Below are positions 1 through 7,893 of a stretch of 64,000 bases of DNA, in pieces. The position numbers and the translations under genes are program-made. The stretch covers positions 512,072 through 576,071 of the forward strand of contig NZ_OMPQ01000009.1 of NCBI RefSeq assembly GCF_900313025.1, given 5' to 3'. The notes under the pieces are model-generated. The model made no database searches and was not told the origin of the DNA. It worked only from the letters and a program-made list of their open reading frames with translations. This DNA is from Pseudophaeobacter sp. EL27 (GTDB lineage: Bacteria; Pseudomonadota; Alphaproteobacteria; Rhodobacterales; Rhodobacteraceae). Each line of letters starts with the position of its first letter. Positions within the stretch are counted from its first letter, which is position 1.

Positions 1-177
1 AAAACGATCCCGGTGCGCTGGGAGGTTCACCTGCCCGATCGAGAAGTTTTTGTTACAGTAGAGGCACTTAACCCACAAAGCTGGATGGATGTATCCTTTG
101 CCTATTGGGAAGGTCCCGTAACCATTTCAGGCAGCCACAGTGGTAAAGGGTACCTGGAAATGACGGGCTATGAATAG
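1..177 (+). CDS. C-terminus of a lipocalin-like/AttH (CrtC-type) secreted hydrolase-like protein, partial
   Basis: The reading frame is open from base 1 and ends at a TAG at 175-177, giving the last 58 residues of a protein whose start lies outside the window. The tail contains YWEGPVTISGSHSGKGYLEM followed by TGYE, which resembles the C-terminal strand pair of the lipocalin-like AttH / hydroxyneurosporene-synthase-related family (predicted secreted hydrolases). Those proteins are often encoded beside an ABC transporter of the LolCDE type, but that side is not visible here. A terminator follows 14 bases after the stop. The family call rests on a short fragment, so the exact role is open. Confidence 0.6.
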   Translation, partial: KTIPVRWEVHLPDREVFVTVEALNPQSWMDVSFAYWEGPVTISGSHSGKGYLEMTGYE

Positions 178-191
178 GGCATCAGCAACAA

Positions 192-216
192 GGGGCGCTC
201 GCAAGCGCCCCTTTCT
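192..216 (+). terminator. Rho-independent terminator after the lipocalin-like gene
   Basis: An 8-bp perfect stem GGGGCGCT / AGCGCCCC (192-199 with 204-211) with a four-base loop is followed by TTTCTTTG. It sits between two converging genes and may serve both. Confidence 0.8.
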
Positions 217-219
217 TTG

Positions 220-666
220 TTATTGATCCTTTGGTCCGCGAACCACAAAGACCGAGCATTCGGAATGCCGGATGACCCGGGCCGCATTCGGCCCAAGCAG
301 ATAGTCCTTCAGATCTGGCTTATGGGCGCCAATCACGATGAGATCACTGCCGGCGGCCTCGGCCACCTTCAGGATTTCCTGATAGGCGGTACCCGTGGCA
401 ACCACATGACGGATCTTATTGTTGTGATCCTCCCCGAGGATTTCGGCGCAAACCGATTTGAGCCTGGCTGTGGTGTCTTCAACCGCCTTTTCGTGATGAT
501 GGCTTTCAAAAAAGCCAGAGACCCAGCTTTCCCCAAAATCCGGCAGAACATTAACCACATCCAATTGCGCCCCGTCGAGATCGGCCATTCTGGCCGCCTG
601 TTCGAGAACCAATTTATCTGTGGCTTTGTCGCTCAACTCGACCGCACATAGGACCGATTTGATCAT
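220..666 (-). CDS. Universal stress protein (UspA family) of the TRAP operon
   Basis: 148 residues, the usual length of a single-domain UspA protein. The N-terminal strand MIKSVLCAVELS and the C-terminal LLGPNAARVIRHSECSVFVV fit the Usp fold; the nucleotide-loop region reads GAHKPDLKDYLLGPNA, so the glycine after LL is kept although the motif is not the textbook G-2x-G-9x-G(S/T). It is the last gene of a leftward operon and its ATG overlaps the stop of the fused TRAP permease by four bases (ATGA), indicating translational coupling. Usp proteins encoded with TRAP transporters (for example TeaD with TeaABC) can bind ATP and modulate transport; by analogy this one may do the same here, which is inference. 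Confidence 0.88.
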   Translation of the reverse strand: MIKSVLCAVELSDKATDKLVLEQAARMADLDGAQLDVVNVLPDFGESWVSGFFESHHHEKAVEDTTARLKSVCAEILGEDHNNKIRHVVATGTAYQEILKVAEAAGSDLIVIGAHKPDLKDYLLGPNAARVIRHSECSVFVVRGPKDQ

Positions 667-3600
667 GCTGGAACTCCTTCTCTACGGGCACGGCCGCGTT
701 GCATCAGGGCAATCAAACCCAGCAGCAAAAGCGCTGGAATGAACACCAGCTCCTTTGGCATCTGGTCAGCTGGTGCGAGGATTTCTTTCACAAAAACAGG
801 ACTATCCCCGTAAAAGTCAAAGCTGCCAAGATCCTGTTCCGCTGGGGTGCCAAAGCCCGGCGCGTCCAGGTTCATCTGATCTGCCTCAGGCAACAGGATC
901 AGTCCGGCTTTCTCCGCCATGGCAGCACCGTCCAGACCTTCGAGAACCTCAACAACCAGGGTGGTTGAAGCGATCTCTCCGGTATCAAAATCCGGGCCTT
1001 CAATGGTGAGACGAAGCTGCTGCCCTGCCTCTGCCGCACCAAGCGCCTGCACCAGTTCGGTCGGGGCAACCTCAGTATGAGGAGGCATGATCCGGTTCAT
1101 GAAGAAATCCGGACGGAACAGTGCAAAGGCAACAAAGACCAGCAGGAAACTCTCGTATAGTCTGCTGCGGGTGACAAAGTAGCCCATGGTGCCAGCGGTA
1201 AAGACCAGGATGGCAATTGTCGCGGATATGGCCACCAATATGCCCTGGGTCCAGGTCACATCTATCAACAACAGATCAGTGTTGAAGATGAAGACAAAGG
1301 GCAAAGCCACTGTTCGCAAACTATAAAAGAAGGCGACAAAGCCTGTGCGGATCGCATCGCCACCCGATACAGCAGCGGCAGCAAAGCTGGCAAGCCCGAC
1401 CGGTGGCGTCACATCGGCCATGATCCCAAAGTAGAACACAAAGAGATGCACGGCGATTAGCGGCACGATCAGCCCGGACTGCGCGCCCAGCTCAACCACA
1501 ACCCCCGCCATCAGCGAGCTGACAACGATATAGTTGGCCGTGGTGGGCAGGCCCATGCCCAGCACCAGCGACAAGAGACCAACGCAGAGCAGGACAAAAA
1601 CCAGAATGGTGCCGGTCATATCTGCAGCGCGCTCCGCCACGGTGCCTTGGAAACTGGTGATACCAACCAGATCCGTCAGCGGGCTGATGGCGTGAACCAC
1701 AACCGCACTGAGATAGGTCAGACCATAGGCCATGGTTTCAACCAGATCTGCCATCACCTGCCCAACACCTGTCAGCGTCACTGTACCAACAATCACACCG
1801 GCCGTTGCTGTTGCCAGGGCAATACCGATCATATTGCGAGAGCCGTCAATCAACCCGCTCCACAGATCGTGGCAGCCTTCAAGGAAGGTCGTCATCATGT
1901 TGCTTTGGTTGCGGAAAAACGCCTTGATGGGCTTTTGGGTCAACAGAATGACAAAGAGCAGCGCCGTCGCCCAGAAGGCTGAAAGCCCCGGGGATTTCTG
2001 CTCGATCATCAGGAAGTAGACCAGGACAATGATGGGCAGAAGATAGTGCAGGCCAGCCTTATAGATCTTTGAAATATCCGGCAGTTCGACCTCTTTTGCA
2101 TTGGGGTCATCCGGTTCCAGATCATCAATCCCAGCGGCCAAGGCCACCAGGGCGACATAGATTGCAAAAACAGTGCCAAACATTAGCAGGCCGGCAATAC
2201 TGGGCACCCATTTATAGGCAGCGTTCACCGGGAACTGACTGCCGTAGCACAGCCCGGCAAAGACAATAAAGAAGCTCGCCATACCCAGGATGGTGCGCAC
2301 CATATGGACCTCGCGGTTGCCCAAAGTGGGCATGTTCCGCTTCACCGCTTCCAGATGCACGATATAGACCAGTGCGATGTAGGAAATCGCGGCCGGCAGG
2401 AAGGCATGGGTGATCACCTCGACATAGGAAATGCCGACATATTCCACCATCAAGAAGGCCGCAGCCCCCATGACCGGCGGCATGATCTGACCATTCACTG
2501 AGGAGGCCACCTCAACCGAGCCAGCCTGTTCCGAAGAAAAGCCCACGCGTTTCATCAGCGGGATGGTAAAGGTGCCGGTGGTGACCACATTGGCAATCGA
2601 AGACCCGGAGATCAGACCGGTCGCGGCAGAGCCAACAACGGCTGCCTTGGCAGGACCGCCACGCAGGTGACCCAAGGCACCGAAGGCCATTTTGATGAAG
2701 TAGTTCCCTGCCCCGGCCTTATCAAGAAGAGCTCCGAAGAGCACAAAAAGAAAGACAAATTTTGTCGAGACCCCTAGTGCGATCCCAAAGACCCCCTCGG
2801 AGGTGATCCACATATGGCTCATCGCTTTTTTCAGGCTAGCGCCTTTCCAGCGGATCACCTCGGGCACCCATTCAGAGGAGCCAAAGAAGACATAAGCCAA
2901 GAAAATCGTGGCGATGATCGCCATGGCTGGTCCAAGCGCGCGGCGCGCGGCCTCGAACAGGATCAGCAGACCGGCAAGCGCGTAATACTTGTCGATGTCA
3001 TCAGCCAACCCGCCACTGTCGACGATTTTTTGGTAGTTCAAAAAACCGTATATGGAGACAAAGACACCAGCGGCAGCCAGGGCCCAGTCCTGCAAAGGGA
3101 CAAAGTCACTCTCTGGCGTATCCCATTGACGGACATAAGAAAGGACAAACCAGGCGCTCATCCCCAGCCCCAGAAGCAGCGCGACGATCTGCAGTGTTCC
3201 GCTCCAACCGCCCAACAGGTATTGGCCAAGAATGGCAAAGGCGCTGTAGAACAGTACCAGCATGGCGGCAAACATGCCTAAGGCACTGGCGATCCGCTCA
3301 ACCCCGGTGGCAATCCCGCTGCCATTTAGGAAAGTCGGCATGACCAAGGCCAGCGCAACAAGGGCCCCTATCAGAACTGCCACATTCATTGAAATTTCAG
3401 GCGAGAGCGTCACCAGCAGCGCCACCGTAAAGGCGCCAAGCCCGAGCACTGTCCCCAGATGCCCAAGGGCAAAGGAAATCAGGTTTCGGCTTTCGCGGCC
3501 CATCGCCGGATATGCCATAAAGCCCAGCATCAAGGCAAAGGCCAGATGGATCAAACGCGAGTTGTTGTTGACGGCACCGGGCAGCAGGTAGTTTGCCAGA

Positions 3601-3764
3601 GGTGAGGCCAGAATGACTTGGAAAACGGACCAGCTTACAGCGATGACGGCGAGGGAAAGTCCCACAGCTCCAACCGGGTTGCGCGCACCCGCATCAGAGG
3701 AGGCAACCAGTTCCTGCAGTTCATCTTCGCTAAGCGGTCGATTTCCCTGAACATCAGATGTCAT
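663..3764 (-). CDS. TRAP transporter fused permease, TAXI family, with C-terminal DUF3394 region
   Basis: 1033 residues. It joins the small (DctQ-like) and large (DctM-like) membrane subunits of a tripartite ATP-independent periplasmic transporter into one polypeptide, as is normal for TAXI-type systems. Many hydrophobic segments run through residues 30-840, including the DctM-type stretch LISGSSIANVVTTGTFTIPL and the later GMGLPTTANYIVVSSLMAGV. The last ~170 residues form a mostly soluble region ending in one more membrane segment, matching the DUF3394 extension; this explains the unusual length. Transport would be driven by a sodium or proton gradient. The substrate cannot be read from sequence; TAXI systems are linked to glutamate/glutamine-like and other organic acids. 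Start ATG has GGGAG upstream. It lies between the binding protein and UspA genes. Confidence 0.93.
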   Translation of the reverse strand: MTSDVQGNRPLSEDELQELVASSDAGARNPVGAVGLSLAVIAVSWSVFQVILASPLANYLLPGAVNNNSRLIHLAFALMLGFMAYPAMGRESRNLISFALGHLGTVLGLGAFTVALLVTLSPEISMNVAVLIGALVALALVMPTFLNGSGIATGVERIASALGMFAAMLVLFYSAFAILGQYLLGGWSGTLQIVALLLGLGMSAWFVLSYVRQWDTPESDFVPLQDWALAAAGVFVSIYGFLNYQKIVDSGGLADDIDKYYALAGLLILFEAARRALGPAMAIIATIFLAYVFFGSSEWVPEVIRWKGASLKKAMSHMWITSEGVFGIALGVSTKFVFLFVLFGALLDKAGAGNYFIKMAFGALGHLRGGPAKAAVVGSAATGLISGSSIANVVTTGTFTIPLMKRVGFSSEQAGSVEVASSVNGQIMPPVMGAAAFLMVEYVGISYVEVITHAFLPAAISYIALVYIVHLEAVKRNMPTLGNREVHMVRTILGMASFFIVFAGLCYGSQFPVNAAYKWVPSIAGLLMFGTVFAIYVALVALAAGIDDLEPDDPNAKEVELPDISKIYKAGLHYLLPIIVLVYFLMIEQKSPGLSAFWATALLFVILLTQKPIKAFFRNQSNMMTTFLEGCHDLWSGLIDGSRNMIGIALATATAGVIVGTVTLTGVGQVMADLVETMAYGLTYLSAVVVHAISPLTDLVGITSFQGTVAERAADMTGTILVFVLLCVGLLSLVLGMGLPTTANYIVVSSLMAGVVVELGAQSGLIVPLIAVHLFVFYFGIMADVTPPVGLASFAAAAVSGGDAIRTGFVAFFYSLRTVALPFVFIFNTDLLLIDVTWTQGILVAISATIAILVFTAGTMGYFVTRSRLYESFLLVFVAFALFRPDFFMNRIMPPHTEVAPTELVQALGAAEAGQQLRLTIEGPDFDTGEIASTTLVVEVLEGLDGAAMAEKAGLILLPEADQMNLDAPGFGTPAEQDLGSFDFYGDSPVFVKEILAPADQMPKELVFIPALLLLGLIALMQRGRARREGVPA

Positions 3765-3842
3765 GGATAATCTCCCATCCAGACCGGTGCCGTCGTTTAG
3801 GGCTTTCCCTAGATGCGGACCGTGTCTGCTATTATTGATTTT

Positions 3843-3855
3843 GGGGGCAGCCCCC
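3843..3855 (-). promoter_or_regulatory. GC-rich hairpin between TAXI binding protein and permease genes
   Basis: The perfect inverted repeat GGGGGCTGCCCCC (minus strand) lies just downstream of the terminator-like hairpin at 3868-3887 and 79 bases before the permease start. Two stacked hairpins here could lower readthrough, so that more binding protein than permease is made, a common arrangement in binding-protein operons. Function is inferred. Confidence 0.4.
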
Positions 3856-3860
3856 TCGTA

Positions 3861-3887
3861 AAGGAAAGGGGCGCAAACCTGCGCCCC
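3861..3887 (-). terminator. Terminator/attenuator after the TAXI binding protein gene
   Basis: On the minus strand an 8-bp perfect stem GGGGCGCA / TGCGCCCC with loop GGTT (3887-3868) is followed by TTTCCTTT. It lies 20 bases after the binding protein stop and upstream of the permease, so it probably ends part of the transcripts. Confidence 0.65.
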
Positions 3888-3907
3888 TCCCTATGTCGTT
3901 GGATTTA

Positions 3908-4873
3908 TTATTCAATCCAGCCTTGCTCACGGTAATATTTCGCCGCGCCATCATGCAATGGTGCAGAGAGGCCATCAGCAATCATCTCTTCAGGCTTCAG
4001 ATTTGCAAAGGCAGGGTGCAGCTTGCGGAAGGCGTCAAAGTTTTCAAACACCGACTTTACAACCGCATAGACTGCGTCTTCGGAAACATCCGTGGAGGAC
4101 ACAAAGGTCGCGCCAACACCAAAGGTTTGGGTATCCGCATCGGAGCCGCGATACATGCCGCCGGGGATGGTGGCGGTACGATAGAAGGCATTGTCGTCGA
4201 CCAGCTTGGTCACGGCGTCGCCATCCACGGTTACAAGCACGGAATCACAGGCAGTGGTGGCTTCCTGGATCGAACCCGAGGGGTGACCAACGGTATAGAT
4301 CATGGCATCGATCTGGTTGTCACACAGAGCCGCAGACTGTTCAGCCGCTTTCAGCTCGGTTGCCAGAGCAAAATCTTCCATGCCCCAACCCTTGGCGCCC
4401 ATCAGAACTTCCATGGTGCCACGCTGACCGGACCCTGGGTTACCGATGTTGACGCGCTTGCCTTTCAGATCGTCAAAGGTGGTGATGCCGGAGTCGGCAC
4501 GTGCCACAACTGTAAAGGGTTCAGGGTGCACAGAGAATACTGCACGAAGCCCCTCAAAGGCGCCTTTTTCGGCGAACTTGGAGCTGCCGTGATAGGCGTG
4601 GTGCTGCCAATCCGACTGGGCAACACCAAACTGCAATTCGCCTTCGCGGATTGTGTTGATGTTGTAGACAGAACCGCCAGTGGATTCGACGGCGCATTTG
4701 AAACCATGCTCTTTGCGGTTTTTATTGACCAGACGACAGATCGCGCCACCTGTGGGGTAATACACCCCAGTTACACCGCCGGTGCCGATGGTGATATATT
4801 CCTGCGCCTGTACGGCTGGCACCATAAAGGCAGCCGCAACCAAAGCACCGATGGTTAGTTTCGTATGTTTCAT
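3908..4873 (-). CDS. TAXI family TRAP transporter solute-binding protein
   Basis: 321 residues from the chosen ATG at 4873, which has GGGAGAG eight bases upstream and begins a clear signal peptide (MKHTKLTIGALVAAAFMVPA, cleavage after VQA). An in-frame start 25 codons upstream would bury the signal peptide and was rejected. The mature protein begins with EYITIGTGGVTGVYYPTGGA, the hallmark start of TAXI (TRAP-associated extracytoplasmic immunogenic) binding proteins, and contains VNIGNPGSGQRGTMEVLM in the ligand-binding middle. It binds the substrate in the periplasm and delivers it to the fused permease encoded next. First gene of the operon. Confidence 0.95.
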   Translation of the reverse strand: MKHTKLTIGALVAAAFMVPAVQAQEYITIGTGGVTGVYYPTGGAICRLVNKNRKEHGFKCAVESTGGSVYNINTIREGELQFGVAQSDWQHHAYHGSSKFAEKGAFEGLRAVFSVHPEPFTVVARADSGITTFDDLKGKRVNIGNPGSGQRGTMEVLMGAKGWGMEDFALATELKAAEQSAALCDNQIDAMIYTVGHPSGSIQEATTACDSVLVTVDGDAVTKLVDDNAFYRTATIPGGMYRGSDADTQTFGVGATFVSSTDVSEDAVYAVVKSVFENFDAFRKLHPAFANLKPEEMIADGLSAPLHDGAAKYYREQGWIE

Positions 4874-4948
4874 GTTTAGATCTCTCCCACGATATTTTTC
4901 ATGAAATTTCACCGTTCTACGTTGGAACGGCGATAGGCTCGCACGCAC

Positions 4949-5146
4949 TCAAGTTTCATCCAGAGCCCTGCGGCCAACAAGATGAATGAGGGGTGATCTG
5001 TTCGCACCCGCCAAGCTAGCCCCCTGCGGTCCCAGCCTGTCAAGCGGTTCAAGTTCAAGCTAGGTGGATGAGGCGGCAGTTTCCTCGCATGTGACAAAAG
5101 CCTGCCATTTTTCCCCGCGACCTCCCCCATCAAGAGTCGCAGTACT
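4949..5146. other. Intergenic region upstream of the TAXI-TRAP operon
   Basis: About 200-270 bases that must hold the promoter of the leftward transporter operon. No convincing operator, riboswitch or repeat was seen. Confidence 0.4.
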
Positions 5147-5575
5147 GTGGCAGAATGCCGCACCACTATGCAAGAGCGATCTCAACTCGACGCTTGTTTT
5201 GCGGAGGGATTTTGGGCTGTTTTGCAAGAAAAAGGCGGAAAAATAGATGAAACAGTGACTTTCCCCTCAATTCCGCTTAGTAAAACCTCAAAACAACCGA
5301 TCAACCCTGACGTGAGTCGACTGCTGTCCAAAAGGAGACCTATTGTGATCCTACTCAGCAACTTGGTAGCGGACAACCCTTCCGTACAGGACTTCTGGTC
5401 CCTTGAGAGATGCGTTTCAGCAGCAGCGCGAAGCACTCCCGGTTACTTGGAAACGCCGGTGTCTTCGATACGCTTTGACGTGGAACCCGAATACCGTTCA
5501 ACGCCGCGAAAATGGCAAATCATTCTGACTGCCGCCTTTGAAAGAGGTCTTCGCGCCCGAAGCCTGAATACGTAG
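5147..5575 (+). CDS. Hypothetical protein, doubtful
   Basis: An open frame of 142 codons starting at GTG (or at ATG 5168) and ending at TAG. I do not recognise any domain; the middle contains RPIVILLSNLVADNP and the end is basic (ERGLRARSLN). Codon use is mixed, without the strong third-position GC preference of neighbouring core genes, and no good ribosome binding site precedes either start. The opposite strand is also open for 84 codons. It could be a divergent accessory gene or simply non-coding DNA between the transporter operon and mtnA. Confidence 0.3.
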   Translation: MAECRTTMQERSQLDACFAEGFWAVLQEKGGKIDETVTFPSIPLSKTSKQPINPDVSRLLSKRRPIVILLSNLVADNPSVQDFWSLERCVSAAARSTPGYLETPVSSIRFDVEPEYRSTPRKWQIILTAAFERGLRARSLNT

Positions 5576-5867
5576 GTGGCCTGAACCAGCAAGACTCCTG
5601 AGGCTCAAGGTCTCTTTTAACTGCCCCTAAACGCTGCCGCGCCGCTATCAAATGTACCGCCGTCGAAAGACCCAGTAGACTTTGAGCACTGTCAGAGCGC
5701 CCAGAGACTGGACCTGCCATCTGATCAGCAACTATCGCAGACAAGATTTTTCTCACTCTCTACGCAACATCTGTCATAAGGAAAAACCAAAGCCAGCTAA
5801 CCAGGCTGTTGCATTCTATTTCTGCCCGCACCTTTTTTGCAGGCTGTAGGCCTATCGGAGAATCTTC
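5576..5867. other. Intergenic region upstream of mtnA
   Basis: About 290 bases with no gene I can support. It must contain the mtnA promoter. I looked for SAM- or SAH-type riboswitch sequences, plausible for a methylthioribose gene, and saw none. The mtnA ribosome binding site GGAG lies seven bases before its ATG. Confidence 0.4.
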
Positions 5868-6980
5868 ATGAAAGTTGACGGCACGCCCTATCGATCCCTG
5901 TGGTGGGATGCTGACGCCCAGGCTGTGAAAATCATTGATCAACGCTGGTTGCCCCATGATTTTCGCATCGAACAACTGAACAGTCTGGCGGATTATGCGC
6001 GAGCCATCAAAGACATGCATGTGCGTGGCGCCCCGCTTATCGGCGCCACCGCGGCCTACGGTATGGCATTGGCCATGCGGCTGGATCCCAGCGATGCCGC
6101 TTTGCAAGACTGCTGGGATTTTCTGCACCAAACCCGTCCCACCGCCATTAACCTGCGTTGGGCCTTGGACCGATGCCGCGCGCGGTTGGTGGCGCTTCCT
6201 CTTGAAAGGCGTGGCCCAGAGGCGCTGGCCCTGGCGCATGAGATCGCAGAGGAAGATGTGGAGATCAATCGCCGCATCGGGGTGAATGGGTTGCAGCTCA
6301 TCCAACAGATCGCCGCCAACAAGGGTGATGGCAGCCCGGTGCGCCTGTTGACTCATTGCAATGCCGGCTGGCTTGCAACGGTCGATTGGGGCACGGCCAC
6401 CAGCCCCATGTATCACGCCCATGACGCAGGCGTTGCGCTGCATGTCTGGGTGGATGAGACCCGTCCACGCAACCAAGGTGCGCTAACCGCCTGGGAGCTG
6501 GGCAGCCATGGCATCAGCCATCAATATATCACCGACAACGCAGGTGGCCACCTGATGCAGCATGGTCTGGTTGACATGGTGATTACCGGCACCGACCGCA
6601 CCACACGCCAGGGCGATGTCTGCAACAAGATCGGTACCTACCTGAAAGCCCTGGCGGCAAATGATAACAATATCCCCTTTTACGTTGCCCTGCCCTCGCC
6701 CACAATTGACTGGACAGTGCGCGACGGCGTCGCTGAGATTCCGATTGAGGATCGCCCTGCCGAAGAGATCAGTCATATTCAGGGCAGCTCCGCCACAGGC
6801 GACATAGCATCGCTACAGGTCACCCCGGTAGGCACAGAGGTCGCAAACCCTGCCTTTGATGTGACCCCAAATCACCTGGTGACCGGCTTGATCACCGAGC
6901 GAGGGGTCTGCGCCGCATCGGAGGCGGGATTGGCATCGCTGTTCCCGGATTTGGCGCCTTCTGCAGCAGCACAGGTCTGA
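5868..6980 (+). CDS. mtnA: S-methyl-5-thioribose-1-phosphate isomerase
   Basis: 370 residues. Converts 5-methylthioribose 1-phosphate to the ribulose form in salvage of methylthioadenosine (the enzyme may also act on 5-deoxyribose 1-phosphate). The eIF2B-like isomerase signatures are present: [15 protein letters not shown] near residues 51-65, [10 protein letters not shown] with the catalytic cysteine at about Cys164, and [20 protein letters not shown] with the catalytic aspartate at about Asp243, matching the Cys/Asp pair of the Bacillus enzyme. The next gene, a class II aldolase, starts four bases downstream, so the two are one operon. No mtnB, mtnC or mtnD of the classical pathway and no kinase or phosphorylase is seen nearby. 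Confidence 0.92.
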   Translation: MKVDGTPYRSLWWDADAQAVKIIDQRWLPHDFRIEQLNSLADYARAIKDMHVRGAPLIGATAAYGMALAMRLDPSDAALQDCWDFLHQTRPTAINLRWALDRCRARLVALPLERRGPEALALAHEIAEEDVEINRRIGVNGLQLIQQIAANKGDGSPVRLLTHCNAGWLATVDWGTATSPMYHAHDAGVALHVWVDETRPRNQGALTAWELGSHGISHQYITDNAGGHLMQHGLVDMVITGTDRTTRQGDVCNKIGTYLKALAANDNNIPFYVALPSPTIDWTVRDGVAEIPIEDRPAEEISHIQGSSATGDIASLQVTPVGTEVANPAFDVTPNHLVTGLITERGVCAASEAGLASLFPDLAPSAAAQV

Positions 6981-6984
6981 CCTG

Positions 6985-7647
6985 ATGCAAAGCCCCTATT
7001 CTGACACCACCGAAACCCGGCAAGCCATTATTGAGGCCTGTCTTGCAATGCAGGCCGCGGGCGTCAATCAGGGTGTTTCGGGCAATATCTCACTGCGCAC
7101 CGATGCGGGCATGCTGATCACCCCCTCGGGTCAGGATTATGAAAAGATGCACCCCGATATGATGGTTTTGATGCCACTGGATGGATCGCCTCCAGGTAAA
7201 GGCCAGATGAAGCCCTCCTCGGAATGGCAATTTCACCGGGATATTCTTTTGGCCAAACCCGCGGAAATGGCGGTGGTCCATGCGCATCCCGTTTTCTGCA
7301 CAGCCTTGGCGATGAACCACCAGCCAATCCCGGCCTGTCACTATATGGTGGCGGCCTTTGGCGGGGATGATGTTCCTGTTGCTGAATATGCGCTTTTTGG
7401 TAGCCAGGACCTGTCCCGCCTTGTGGTTCAGGCGCTGGAGAACCGATACGGATGCCTGATGGCCAACCACGGAGCCGTGGTCACCGGGGACAGCCTGGAT
7501 CGTGCACTCTGGCGCATGATCGAGCTGGAAACCTTGGCCAAGGGCTATGTCACATCTCTCAGCATTGGGAACCCGAAGATCCTCACACCCGAGCAAATGA
7601 GTGAAGTCAAAAAAGCCTTTGCAGACTATGGCCTCAGGGCCCGTTGA
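6985..7647 (+). CDS. Class II aldolase (L-fuculose-phosphate aldolase family), probable 5-methylthioribulose-1-phosphate aldolase
   Basis: 220 residues. Zinc-dependent class II aldolase/adducin fold: VSGNIS at 31-36, KPSSEW with catalytic Glu at about 80, zinc histidines in VVHAHP (99 and 101) and NHGAVV (162). It begins four bases after mtnA. In Rhodospirillum rubrum and some E. coli the pair MtnA plus a fuculose-type aldolase (Ald2) forms the DHAP shunt, splitting methylthioribulose 1-phosphate into dihydroxyacetone phosphate and methylthioacetaldehyde. The neighbour makes this more likely than MtnB dehydratase or fuculose metabolism, but MtnB belongs to the same superfamily and cannot be excluded from sequence alone. 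Confidence 0.8.
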   Translation: MQSPYSDTTETRQAIIEACLAMQAAGVNQGVSGNISLRTDAGMLITPSGQDYEKMHPDMMVLMPLDGSPPGKGQMKPSSEWQFHRDILLAKPAEMAVVHAHPVFCTALAMNHQPIPACHYMVAAFGGDDVPVAEYALFGSQDLSRLVVQALENRYGCLMANHGAVVTGDSLDRALWRMIELETLAKGYVTSLSIGNPKILTPEQMSEVKKAFADYGLRAR

Positions 7648-7742
7648 TCACTCCAAGCCCCGTGAAGTCATGCAGGTGGGGGACGGGTAAATGTGCATCT
7701 GAAAAGCGTAGGCGCACCTGGTAATCGCTCATAAAGGAGGGG

Positions 7743-7779
7743 GTGATCAGCTTGCTACGGCTGCTCACTGGCGTTTTTT
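7743..7779 (+). terminator. Probable terminator after the mtnA-aldolase operon
   Basis: Imperfect 9-bp stem GTGATCAGC / GCTGCTCAC (7743-7751 with 7760-7768, one mismatch), then TGGCG and a run of six T. It lies about 95 bases after the aldolase stop. Confidence 0.5.
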
Positions 7780-7893
7780 CTGTCGATCACATTTAAATTT
7801 GGTTAGTGGAAATTCGATATCAGGTTAGGTTCTGGTATGCACTTGGCGTCCGAATAGTCGGGCACCTGTTCCAGTGTGCAAAGGAAATGACGC

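Noticed and set aside
3893-4858. 321-codon plus-strand frame
   Set aside because: Antisense to the TAXI binding protein, which has a signal peptide and family motifs.
5520-5756. 78-codon minus-strand frame upstream of mtnA
   Set aside because: No ribosome site, no domain, overlaps another doubtful frame.
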